Source of the DNA: CAYWRO01 sp964460345 | Lineage (GTDB): Bacteria; Planctomycetota; Phycisphaerae; Phycisphaerales; UBA1924 | Assembly (NCBI GenBank): GCA_964460345.1 | Contig: CAYWRO010000061.1 | Coordinates: 1 to 20,262 of the forward strand | Length of the DNA stretch: 20,262 nucleotides | Reading direction: 5' to 3' | Shown: one piece after another, positions 13,829 through 20,262 of the stretch | Layout of the letters: every line of letters starts with the position of its first letter | How positions within the stretch are numbered: the stretch's first letter is position 1 | The notes under the pieces: model-generated | Seen by the model: only the letters and a program-made list of their open reading frames with translations | Databases searched by the model: none | Told to the model about the DNA's origin: nothing | Made by a program: the position numbers and the translations under genes

Positions 13829-15178
13829 TCAGGAAATCTCCCTGGCGAGCCGGATGCCGGCCATCTGCCAGCGTGCGGCGGGTTCAAAGAAGTTGCGATA
13901 CGTCGGTCGGATGTGGTCGGCGCTGGTGAGGCACGATCCGCCGCGGAGGACGAACGAGCCGCACATGAACTTGCCGTTGTATTCGCCGGCGGCGCCCGGC
14001 GGCGGCGCGTATCCGGGGTACGGCTCGTGGGCGGAGCGTGTCCATTCCCACACATCGCCGAAGAGCTGGCGAGCGCCGCTCCGCTCGATGGGCGCACAGC
14101 GTGGGTGCAGCGCGCCGGAATCCAGAAAGTTGCCCGCGATCGGCGCATCTTCAGCGAGGTGTTCCCACTCCGCCTCGGTGGGCAGCCGCGCCCCGGCCCA
14201 TCGCGCAAAGGCGTCCGCCTCGAAGAAGCTCACGTGGCAGACGGGGCGGTGCGGATCAAGGGGCCGCAGGCCGTCAAGCGTGTATTCCAGCCATGCGCCG
14301 TCCCCATCGGGCCGCCAGTAAAGGGGCTTCCGCCAGCTTCTCGCCTCAACAATCGACCATCCCTCATCAAGCCAGAGCGTCGGGCGCTCGTACCCGCCGT
14401 CATCGATGAAGGCCTGAAACTCGGCGTTGGTGATGAGCCGGTCGGCCAGCGCAAAGGGCTCCAGAAACCGCCGATGCCGCGGCATCTCATTGTCAAACGC
14501 AAACCCCCCCTCCCCCCGGGAAGCGTGTGCTGCGCGCTTGTCGCGGTCAGTGCCGATCTCGACAACGCCGCCGTCCGCTGCCAACCATCGGATCGCCCCG
14601 GGGTTCCCTTCCTCTGGGCGATCGCGCGGCGAATCTGCATCAGAAAGAGGGGGGTCGCGGTAGGCGGGGTTCACAGGGTTGGCGTGCAGCAGCAGCTTGA
14701 CGTCGGTGAGCAGCAGTTCCTGGTGTTGCTGTTCGTGCTGCAGCCCGAGTTCAAGCAGCGGCGCGAACTCGGCGAGCGTCGCCTCATCGCACGTCTGCAG
14801 AAGCTTGAGCAGCCGTTCCTCCACCGTGTCGCGGTACGCGAAGACCTCTCCCGCGCCGGGCCGCGTCAGCAGGCCGCGGCGCGGACGCGGGTGTCGATCC
14901 CCGAGCGTGTGGTAGTAGGAGTTAAACAGCACCCGAAAACTCGGGTCGTACGGCGCGAAGCCCGGCTCGTGCGCCTCGAGGATGAACGTTTCAAAGAACC
15001 ACGTCGTGTGGGCCAGGTGCCACTTGGACGGGCTCGTGAAGGTCTCGATCTGAACGACCATGTCTTCCGGCGTGAGCGGCTCACAGAGCGCCCGCGTGGT
15101 CTCGCGCACGCGCTGAAATCGCTGCCGAAGGACGTCACGATCGACGCGGGCCTTCCGTGGCGCGGTGATCTCTGACAT
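13829..15178 (-). CDS. egtB: Ergothioneine biosynthesis sulfoxide synthase EgtB
   Basis: A 449-residue non-heme iron enzyme that joins hercynine to a thiol (gamma-glutamyl-cysteine or cysteine) with oxygen to form the sulfoxide precursor of ergothioneine. The N-terminal DinB-like domain carries WHLAHTTWFFE (His54/His57) and LQHEQQHQE (His147, His151), providing the iron-binding histidines. The C-terminal formylglycine-generating-enzyme-like domain has FAIADRLITNAEF-type sequence, PVCHVSFFEADAFARWAGAR, LPTEAEWEHLA, FGDVWEWT and RGGSCLTSADHIRPTYRNFF. ATG 15178 is chosen because it follows GAGGGGAG and starts just before the conserved helix; the frame stays open upstream to 15316 without family similarity. 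No egtA, egtC or egtE is in the window, so the sulphur donor and the lyase step are not resolved here. Confidence 0.95.
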   Translation of the reverse strand: MSEITAPRKARVDRDVLRQRFQRVRETTRALCEPLTPEDMVVQIETFTSPSKWHLAHTTWFFETFILEAHEPGFAPYDPSFRVLFNSYYHTLGDRHPRPRRGLLTRPGAGEVFAYRDTVEERLLKLLQTCDEATLAEFAPLLELGLQHEQQHQELLLTDVKLLLHANPVNPAYRDPPLSDADSPRDRPEEGNPGAIRWLAADGGVVEIGTDRDKRAAHASRGEGGFAFDNEMPRHRRFLEPFALADRLITNAEFQAFIDDGGYERPTLWLDEGWSIVEARSWRKPLYWRPDGDGAWLEYTLDGLRPLDPHRPVCHVSFFEADAFARWAGARLPTEAEWEHLAEDAPIAGNFLDSGALHPRCAPIERSGARQLFGDVWEWTRSAHEPYPGYAPPPGAAGEYNGKFMCGSFVLRGGSCLTSADHIRPTYRNFFEPAARWQMAGIRLAREIS

Positions 15179-15477
15179 ATCGCTCCCCTCGTCGCGGCGT
15201 TCGATGGACCAGAGGCACGATAGACCCCCAACCCGTCCATGTCGCGTGTCTGTACGGGAGTCGATCTTCCCACGGGAAATCCCGGGCATTTCACCCCATG
15301 TGGGGATCGCGCGCATTGATGGTGCGCAGCCCTGCGCCCGCGCGCCCGCAGCGTCTTGCGCGCGTGCGCCCGCGAGGTCCTATCATGTCGCCCCTCAGCG
15401 GCCGTGAGAAGCGTTTCGTTCGCGATCGACGTTCGTTCGCGCCGAGGAGAACAGGCGGTCATCGCGCCTCGTGATGA
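15179..15477. other. Gene-free stretch upstream of egtB
   Basis: About 300 bases with no convincing gene on either strand. It should hold the egtB promoter, but I could not identify one with confidence. A direct repeat TTCGTTCGCG occurs at 15415-15424 and 15432-15441 (17 bases apart). The short open frames here lack ribosome binding sites and family similarity. Confidence 0.6.
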
Positions 15478-15729
15478 GGCGATCAGAAGCCTTGATGACG
15501 GCTCCGTGCCATTTCATCGGCCATTTGAACAGCGCTGATGCGTCTCAGCGCTCCTCAAACGCGTATCAGAGCCGCTCAAACGGCCGTCAGGACGATTTGA
15601 ACGGCCATCAGAGCGGCTCAAACGCGTATTCGAGCGATTCAAACGCGTGTTAGAGCAGCGCTGATGGCTATTTAAGTCGTTCTAACGCGTACTTTTGTCG
15701 CGCTGATACACGGTTATCCGGTCGTATCG
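15478..15729. repeat. 21-bp imperfect tandem repeat array, about 12 units
   Basis: Units of exactly 21 bases start at 15478, 15499, 15520, 15541, 15562, 15583, 15604, 15625, 15646, 15667, 15688 and 15709. The best-conserved are 15541-15645, close to CGTATCAGAGCGGCTCAAACG. Most units end in AACG and the next begins with CGT or GCC, so palindromes ACGCGT or ACGGCCGT recur every 21 bases. Units at 15520 and 15646 share CAGCGCTGATG at the end. Outer units are decayed but keep phase. Frames through the array are interrupted by stops, and there are no non-repeated spacers, so it is neither a normal gene nor a CRISPR array. Confidence 0.85.
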
Positions 15730-15871
15730 GCCGCCGATTCAGGGGTGAAGCGATGTTCGGGTTCTACATGGAACAGCCGCGGCGGAGCAACGCTCGCCGG
15801 GATCATCAGCCTCCCCGTGCACGCTCGGCAACGCGGCGCATTCGCCGCAGACCGTGGGCAACGATCCGCAC
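15730..15871. other. Region downstream of the ABC importer operon
   Basis: No gene is seen. A 6-bp stem with a 4-base loop (15833-15838 with 15843-15848) lies 24 bases after the importer stop, but no T-run follows on the minus strand, so it is at best a weak terminator. Confidence 0.4.
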
Positions 15872-17437
15872 TTACAGCCGAAGCCCCGGCGAGACGATCA
15901 CACGCTCCAGCCCATCGAAGAGGAACTGCGCTGCGATCGCCATGACTGCGGCGGGAACCGCGCCCTGGAGGATCAGGCCGAAGTCGTCGAGGCGGATGCC
16001 CGTGAGGATCGGCTGGCCGTACCCGCCCGCGCCGATGAGCGCCGCCAGTGTCGCCGTGCCGATGTTGATGACGGCGGCGGTCTTGACGCCGGCGAGGATC
16101 GTCGGCAGCGCGATCGGCAGCTCGACGTGCAGCAGGCGCTGCGTGCCGGTCAGCCCGATCGCATCGGCCGATTCAAGCAGGTCCGGGCTCACGCCGCCGA
16201 TCCCCGCGTGCGTGTTGCGCACGATCGGGAGGAGCGAATAGAGAAAGAGGGCGACGATCGCCGTCTCCGGCGTGAGGCCGAAGAGGGGGATGAGCAGCAC
16301 GAGCAGCGCCAGCGACGGCACGGTCTGGCAGATGCCAACCAGCCCGAGCACCGCCGCCGACAACCAGCGCACGCGAACGGCGAGGATGCCGATCGGCACC
16401 GCGGCGAGGATCGCCAGGGCCATCGAAGCCGCGACCAGGTACGCCTGCTCGCGCGTGGTGCGCCACAGGCGCGACAGCGCCGATTCCACGTGCACCTCGA
16501 CGACGACGTCGAACAGCTCGCGCACGGCGTCGCGCGCGACGATCGCGGTGGGGACCTGCCGCAGTTTCGCAGGATCGCTCGGATCGGCCCGCCCGATCTT
16601 GGCCAGTTCGTTCAAGGCGCGCATGCGCTCGGCGTCGATCGCTCCCTCCAGGCGGAGCATCGCCGCCAGCGCCTTCGGAGCGCGCTCGGCGAGGTCCTGC
16701 CGGTACAGCACGACCGCCTCGTAGCGCGGGAAGTACGCGCGGTCGTCGGTGAGAAGCGCCAGGTCGTAGTAGGCGATCTCGGCGTCCGTCGTGTAGACGT
16801 CGATAACGTCGATGTCTCCCGCGGCCAGCGCCCGGTACGCCAGGTCATGGGCGATCCCCTGCACGCGCTGGTGCGACAGCCCGTAGGCGCTGCGCAGCCC
16901 CGGCCAGCCGTCGGCCCGCTCCATGAACTCGTTGCTGAAGGCCATGCGCAGCTCGGGATGGTCGCGCAGGTCGGAGATCGTCTCAAGCCCCAGTTCCGCC
17001 GCGGTTTCGCGGCGAACGCCGATCGCGTACGTGTTGTTGAACCCGATCGGCGCGCTGACGGCGAGGCCGTCTTCGGCGAGCACCGAGGCGAGCTCATCCA
17101 CGGAGTTGATCTCGTGCTCAACGAGCAGTTCACCGATGAGTGTGCCCGTGTATTCCGGATAGGCGTCCAGGTCGCCGCGCTGAAGGGCCTTGAAAAGGAC
17201 AGTGGAGCCCCCCAGTTCACGCCGGTGGAGCGCCTCCGCGCCGGCGCTGCGCGCCAGTTGCGCCAGCATCTCGCCGAGCAGGACCGATTCGGTGAACGTC
17301 TTGGAGCCGACGACGACCTCGGCAGCGCTGGCCGGCTGTTCGGGGCGCATCTGAGCCTCGTGAGCGCTCTGCGCCGCCGCGCTGCTGCAGATCAGGGTCA
17401 TGAACACACTCGCCGCGGCGAAGAACCTGCGCATCAC
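15872..17437 (-). CDS. Glycine betaine/choline-type ABC importer, substrate-binding domain fused to permease
   Basis: A 521-residue fusion. Residues 1-23 are a signal peptide (ending SSAAAQS). Residues about 40-310 form an OpuCC/OsmF-type substrate-binding domain: VVVGSKTFTESVLLGEMLAQ, LGGSTVLFKALQRGDLDAYP followed by EYTGT, FNNTYAIGVRRE, and IDVIDVYTTDAEI. Residues about 330-515 form a membrane domain with about five helices and the EAA coupling loop ESADAIGLTGTQRLLHVELP, then IALPTILAGVKTA and AALIGAGGYGQPI. In this family the two parts are usually separate (OpuCB, OpuCC) or fused in the opposite order. Substrate is likely a quaternary amine osmolyte, but choline, betaine or other compounds cannot be separated. 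The start ATG overlaps the ATPase stop by 4 bases. Both genes form one minus-strand operon. Confidence 0.92.
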   Translation of the reverse strand: MMRRFFAAASVFMTLICSSAAAQSAHEAQMRPEQPASAAEVVVGSKTFTESVLLGEMLAQLARSAGAEALHRRELGGSTVLFKALQRGDLDAYPEYTGTLIGELLVEHEINSVDELASVLAEDGLAVSAPIGFNNTYAIGVRRETAAELGLETISDLRDHPELRMAFSNEFMERADGWPGLRSAYGLSHQRVQGIAHDLAYRALAAGDIDVIDVYTTDAEIAYYDLALLTDDRAYFPRYEAVVLYRQDLAERAPKALAAMLRLEGAIDAERMRALNELAKIGRADPSDPAKLRQVPTAIVARDAVRELFDVVVEVHVESALSRLWRTTREQAYLVAASMALAILAAVPIGILAVRVRWLSAAVLGLVGICQTVPSLALLVLLIPLFGLTPETAIVALFLYSLLPIVRNTHAGIGGVSPDLLESADAIGLTGTQRLLHVELPIALPTILAGVKTAAVINIGTATLAALIGAGGYGQPILTGIRLDDFGLILQGAVPAAVMAIAAQFLFDGLERVIVSPGLRL

Positions 17438-18192
17438 GACCGCCCTCCCGCGGTAAGGGCCTCGACGCGCTCGGTCTGGGCCTGGATGAAGCTGCTGACG
17501 AAGTCGCCGGCCGGGCGTTCACGAAGCTCCTTGAAGGGACCGCGCTGTTCGATCCGCCCGGCGCGCAGCAGCACGATGTCCTCCGGCGCGAGATACGCCG
17601 CCTCCGCGAGGTCGTGCGTGACGATCACGACCGTCTTGTTGAGACGATCAAACAGTTCGCGGAACTCGTGCTGGAGCTCCGAGCGGATGAGCGGATCCAG
17701 CGCGCCGAGCGGCTCATCGAGCAGCAGCACCTCCGGAGCGAGCACCAGCGCCCGCATCAATGCCACGCGCTGCCGCTGCCCGCCGGACAATTGCAGCGGG
17801 TATTTGTCGAGCAGGTCCGGCCCAAGGTGCATGAGTTCGGCCAGTTCCTCCAGTCTCGCCTGCCGCTGGCGGGCGGGAACGCCGCGGCGGCGGGCGGGAA
17901 GTTCCACGTTGCGGCGAGCGGTCAGGTGAGGGAAGAGGCCGCCCGACTGAATCGCGTACCCGAAGCGGGCCCGCTTGTCGAGAAGGTTGCCTTCGTCAAG
18001 GGGAGCGCCGTCGAAGAGCACACGGCCCTCATCCGGGCGGATCAATCCAATCATGAGGCGCAGCAGCGTCGACTTGCCGCACCCGGAAGGCCCGATCAGC
18101 GCGGTGGTGCGCCCCTGTGTGATCTCCATGCTCACCCCGGCGACGGCAATGCCCTCGCCGAAGCGCTTCACCACGTTCTGAACCGCAATCAT
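17434..18192 (-). CDS. Glycine betaine/choline-type ABC importer, ATP-binding subunit
   Basis: A 252-residue ATPase of the OpuCA/ProV branch powering the importer encoded next to it. It shows Walker A GPSGCGKST (34-42), Q-loop Gln82, signature LSGGQRQR (135-142), Walker B VLLLDEP (155-161), D-loop GALD, and H-loop His193. Unlike E. coli ProV and many OpuCA proteins it ends after residue 252, with no CBS domains, so osmotic gating by CBS domains is absent. ATG 18192 starts the conserved MIAVQNVVKRFGEG; the frame stays open to 18282, but that would run almost into the divergent gene. No ribosome binding site is seen; a TACACT lies at 18203-18198, spaced so that transcription could begin at the ATG itself. 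Confidence 0.92.
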   Translation of the reverse strand: MIAVQNVVKRFGEGIAVAGVSMEITQGRTTALIGPSGCGKSTLLRLMIGLIRPDEGRVLFDGAPLDEGNLLDKRARFGYAIQSGGLFPHLTARRNVELPARRRGVPARQRQARLEELAELMHLGPDLLDKYPLQLSGGQRQRVALMRALVLAPEVLLLDEPLGALDPLIRSELQHEFRELFDRLNKTVVIVTHDLAEAAYLAPEDIVLLRAGRIEQRGPFKELRERPAGDFVSSFIQAQTERVEALTAGGRS

Positions 18193-18297
18193 GTCGGAGT
18201 GTAAGGGAAACGAATGGCTCACGCGCGCGAGAATGCCAAAATCGGGGAGCGATTGCGCACGGCTACCATCGTGCTGCCTCACCCCGGAGTGCGAATC

Positions 18298-19821
18298 ATG
18301 CGGTTTCTTGCGGCCTTTGCGGTGATTCTTCCGGCAATCTGCCTGTCCGCTCCGGTGTGTGCGCAGGAAAGCGGAGCCGGTCCCCTCCTGTGGTGGCGAT
18401 TCGATCCGGCCCGATTCGCCGATGAGGGAGGAGGCGGCGCGAAGGCCCGTGCGGCAGCCGAGGCGGGGCTGCGCATCGCATCATCCGGCGGCCTTATCAG
18501 CGATGACGACACGATCCAGCTCGTGCACGCGCTGCTGGCCGCCAGCGCTGTCGGCGGCGTTCGCCACTCCCTGACGATCCACGAACTGGCCTTGAGCAGC
18601 GATGCCGGTGGCGCCGTCTCGCTTGACCGCATCTCCGCCGTGCTGCACCTGGAGACGAGGGATCGGCACGCGGACCTGGTGCGGACGATCCAGACGATTC
18701 TCGTCGATGCCGAGCCCACCGATGAGGGCGAGGCGATCCAGCGCGCCTTGGCTCTGCCGGGAGAGCGCAAAGGCGTGGCCTTCTCACGAGAAGGCTGGAG
18801 CGCAGCGCGGGAAGTCTCGTGGTGCTCGCACGAGGGAGGCTTCACCGTCGGGCTCGGCCGCAGCGCCCTGGAACGATGGTTTACGGAGGCGGAAGCGCTG
18901 CGTGTTGCTGAATCGCCGTTCGCGGCCCACCGGGCGGCGTTGGAGGATCCATCGGATGAACGATTCTTCGAGTTGTACATCGATCTGAACGCGCTGCGCG
19001 GGGCGGTCGAGAAGGTCGATGCGGACGATCGATTGACGCCGATCCTCGCGGCGCTGCACCTGGCCAACGCACGGCAGGTCATGCTGCATGGAACCTGGAT
19101 GGATCAGGATGGCCTCGCCATGCTCACCTTCGACGCCACGTGGTCGATCCGGTCGGAACGGCCAGGCATCGTCCACAGGAGGCGAGCCACCGCCGCTGCC
19201 TGGCCGGAGAACTTCGGCCTGCCGCGGCCGCCATCGCCGCCGGCACGCTACGCCATCATCACGGAGATCGATCCGGATGCGATCATCCGGCAGGGCATCG
19301 ACCTGTACGCCGCAAGCCTGGATGCCGCGCGGCAGCGTGAGTTTGCCACAGCCCGCGCCCGGTGGGAGCGGCGGCACAGCGTTGCGGTCAGCCGCATCGC
19401 CCAGTCGCTTGAGCCACGAGTCATGCTTTCCGATCACCCGCGGCCCGTGGTCGCCGTGCCGGGCGCCACGACGGTCTTCATTCCTGTGAAGACCGGCGTC
19501 AACCGGTCGCGACTGGAGCGTGACATTCACAACGTGCTGAGCGACTTTGCCGATGTCGTCGCATGGGATGAGCAGGAGCGTGCCTGGTCCCTGTACCTTG
19601 ACGAAGCGCGCGTGCTTCGTGTGGCCACATGGGGGCTTGCCGAGATCGGGGCTGACGACGATGACGCCCCGGCCGCGGGCCCTCGCCGGCTGGTCCTGGT
19701 CGGCGGATTCGATCTGACGCTCGGCGAGGGAGCGCCGTCGGCCCTTCTGCGCGCAAACCGGGCGTGGATCGGCGGGCTTTCCGAGGCAGACCTGACCCGA
19801 TCGAAGCGCCAAGGCGACTAG
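18298..19821 (+). CDS. Secreted protein of unknown function
   Basis: A 507-residue exported protein. Signal peptide: residues 1-23 or so (MRFLAAFAVILPAICLSAPV, then CAQES). The mature part is long, soluble, acidic, and looks like repeated alpha/beta units, with strands such as AVLHLETRDRHADLVRTI and FELYIDLNALRGAVEKVDAD. Near the middle, ARYAIITEIDPDAIIRQGID and, towards the end, AVPGATTVFIPVKTGVNRSR and RRLVLVGGFDLTLG. The overall look recalls large planctomycete proteins that are secreted and of unknown function; I cannot name a family. ATG 18298 is supported by the signal peptide and GGAG nine bases upstream; an upstream ATG at 18214 would place hydrophilic residues before it. It is divergent from the ABC importer, 105 bases away. 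Its stop is 14 bases before the next gene's terminator. Confidence 0.75.
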   Translation: MRFLAAFAVILPAICLSAPVCAQESGAGPLLWWRFDPARFADEGGGGAKARAAAEAGLRIASSGGLISDDDTIQLVHALLAASAVGGVRHSLTIHELALSSDAGGAVSLDRISAVLHLETRDRHADLVRTIQTILVDAEPTDEGEAIQRALALPGERKGVAFSREGWSAAREVSWCSHEGGFTVGLGRSALERWFTEAEALRVAESPFAAHRAALEDPSDERFFELYIDLNALRGAVEKVDADDRLTPILAALHLANARQVMLHGTWMDQDGLAMLTFDATWSIRSERPGIVHRRRATAAAWPENFGLPRPPSPPARYAIITEIDPDAIIRQGIDLYAASLDAARQREFATARARWERRHSVAVSRIAQSLEPRVMLSDHPRPVVAVPGATTVFIPVKTGVNRSRLERDIHNVLSDFADVVAWDEQERAWSLYLDEARVLRVATWGLAEIGADDDDAPAAGPRRLVLVGGFDLTLGEGAPSALLRANRAWIGGLSEADLTRSKRQGD

Positions 19822-19835
19822 CCGCCCGAACGACC

Positions 19836-19869
19836 AAAGAAAGAGCCCGCGCCGAGGCGGCGCGGGCTC
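19836..19869 (-). terminator. Intrinsic terminator of ahcY (minus strand)
   Basis: A perfect 11-bp stem GAGCCCGCGCC/GGCGCGGGCTC (19843-19853 with 19859-19869) with a 5-base loop. On the minus strand it is followed by TTTCTTTGG, the usual T-rich tail, and it begins 33 bases after the ahcY stop. The stem could also stop plus-strand transcripts from the 18298-19821 gene, though no T-run follows in that direction. Confidence 0.8.
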
Positions 19870-19902
19870 ACGGTGGCTATTCCTCGTCTGTGATCGGCTG
19901 AC

Positions 19903-20262
19903 TCAATAGCGGTAGTGGTCGGCCTTGTATGGACCGTCCATCGGCACGCCGAGATACTCGGCCTGCTGCGGCGTCATCTTCGTGAGCTTCACGCCGAGGT
20001 GATCCAGGTGCAGGCGGGCGACCTTCTCGTCGAGGTGCTTCGGCAGCACGTAGACCTTGTTCTCGTAAGCGTCGGCGTTGGTCGCCAGTTCGATCTGGGC
20101 GATCGTCTGGTTGGTGAAGCTGGCGCTCATGACGAACGAGGGATGGCCGGTGGCGCAACCCAGGTTCAGCAGGCGGCCTTCGGCAAGAATGAGAATCGAC
20201 TTGTTCTGGCTCTTGAAGACGAACTCATCGTACTGCGGCTTGATGTTGATGCGCTCGACGTC
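19903..20262 (-). CDS. ahcY: Adenosylhomocysteinase, C-terminal part (gene cut by window edge)
   Basis: This is the last 119 residues of S-adenosylhomocysteine hydrolase, which splits SAH from methyl transfer reactions into adenosine and homocysteine with bound NAD. The stretch shows the family's highly conserved C-terminus: ILAEGRLLNLGCATGHPSFV, then MSASFTNQTIAQIEL, YVLPKHLDEKVARLHLDHLG, VKLTKMTPQQAEYLG and the terminal GPYKADHYRY, which contributes the Lys and Tyr that reach into the NAD site of the neighbouring subunit. The frame is open to base 20262, so the start lies outside the window. A strong terminator follows. The cell needs this enzyme because Pcm and EgtD, encoded nearby, produce SAH; these genes are not in one operon. 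Confidence 0.96.
   Translation of the reverse strand, partial: DVERINIKPQYDEFVFKSQNKSILILAEGRLLNLGCATGHPSFVMSASFTNQTIAQIELATNADAYENKVYVLPKHLDEKVARLHLDHLGVKLTKMTPQQAEYLGVPMDGPYKADHYRY

Noticed and set aside
12839..15175. A 778-codon plus-strand open frame opposite egtD and egtB
   Set aside because: It is exactly antisense to two confidently assigned genes. High G+C at third positions leaves long open frames on the opposite strand; there is no family motif or ribosome binding site.
15356..15653. Two plus-strand open frames of about 60 codons leading into the 21-bp array
   Set aside because: No ribosome binding site, low similarity to anything, and one ends inside the first repeats. They are noted only as possible relics.
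15478..15729. CRISPR array
   Set aside because: Units abut directly at 21-bp spacing with no unique spacers, and no cas genes are nearby.
15854..17929. A 691-codon plus-strand open frame opposite the ABC importer
   Set aside because: It is antisense to the fusion permease and ATPase and is rich in Arg, Gly, Asp and His as expected of a shadow frame.

Overview
The window (about two-thirds G+C) looks like chromosome of a planctomycete, most likely of the Phycisphaerae. The case rests on style: a secreted seven-bladed FG-GAP protein ending in a dockerin-like tail of the form DVFDLL.YLD.WFAGC, a secreted protein with a C-terminal LPTTAG-hydrophobic-RRRR sorting tail, and several long proteins of unknown function. 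This is inference; no rRNA or marker gene is present.

Layout. 1-1267 (+): 3' end of a 3-methyladenine DNA glycosylase I gene, then a YihY/BrkB membrane protein. 1400-3866 (+): a tightly coupled three-gene operon of small envelope proteins (Gly-rich/one-TM protein, holin-like protein, DUF3618 protein with eight 11-residue amphipathic repeats), closed by a clear terminator. 3967-4653 (+): SDR oxidoreductase, convergent with a minus-strand operon (7002 to 4663) of an unknown membrane protein, a BirA biotin ligase and a sirtuin lacking the usual zinc cysteines. 7276-7995 (+): secreted sorting-tail protein. 7996-8451: a gene-free stretch holding a strong minus-strand promoter, a GA-rich tract and a strong minus-strand terminator, read here as a candidate small RNA of about 215 nt. 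8452-10342 (-): two genes of unknown function. 10412-11941 (+): propeller/dockerin protein. 12134-12784 (+): protein-L-isoaspartate methyltransferase, convergent with an ergothioneine operon (egtB-egtD, minus). 15179-15871: gene-free, with a 21-bp tandem array. 15872-18192 (-): two-gene glycine betaine/choline-type ABC importer. 18298-19821 (+): secreted protein of unknown function. 19903-20262 (-): C-terminal part of S-adenosylhomocysteine hydrolase.

Taken together, many genes point to stress tolerance and repair: DNA alkylation repair, isoaspartate repair, ergothioneine, osmolyte uptake and envelope-stress proteins. Three SAM-linked functions (Pcm, EgtD, AhcY) lie within 8 kb. I see no insertion sequence, prophage, CRISPR array, tRNA or rRNA. 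The best candidates for something undescribed are the GA-rich RNA (8112-8328), the 21-bp array (15478-15729) and the pair of unknown genes at 8452-10342.
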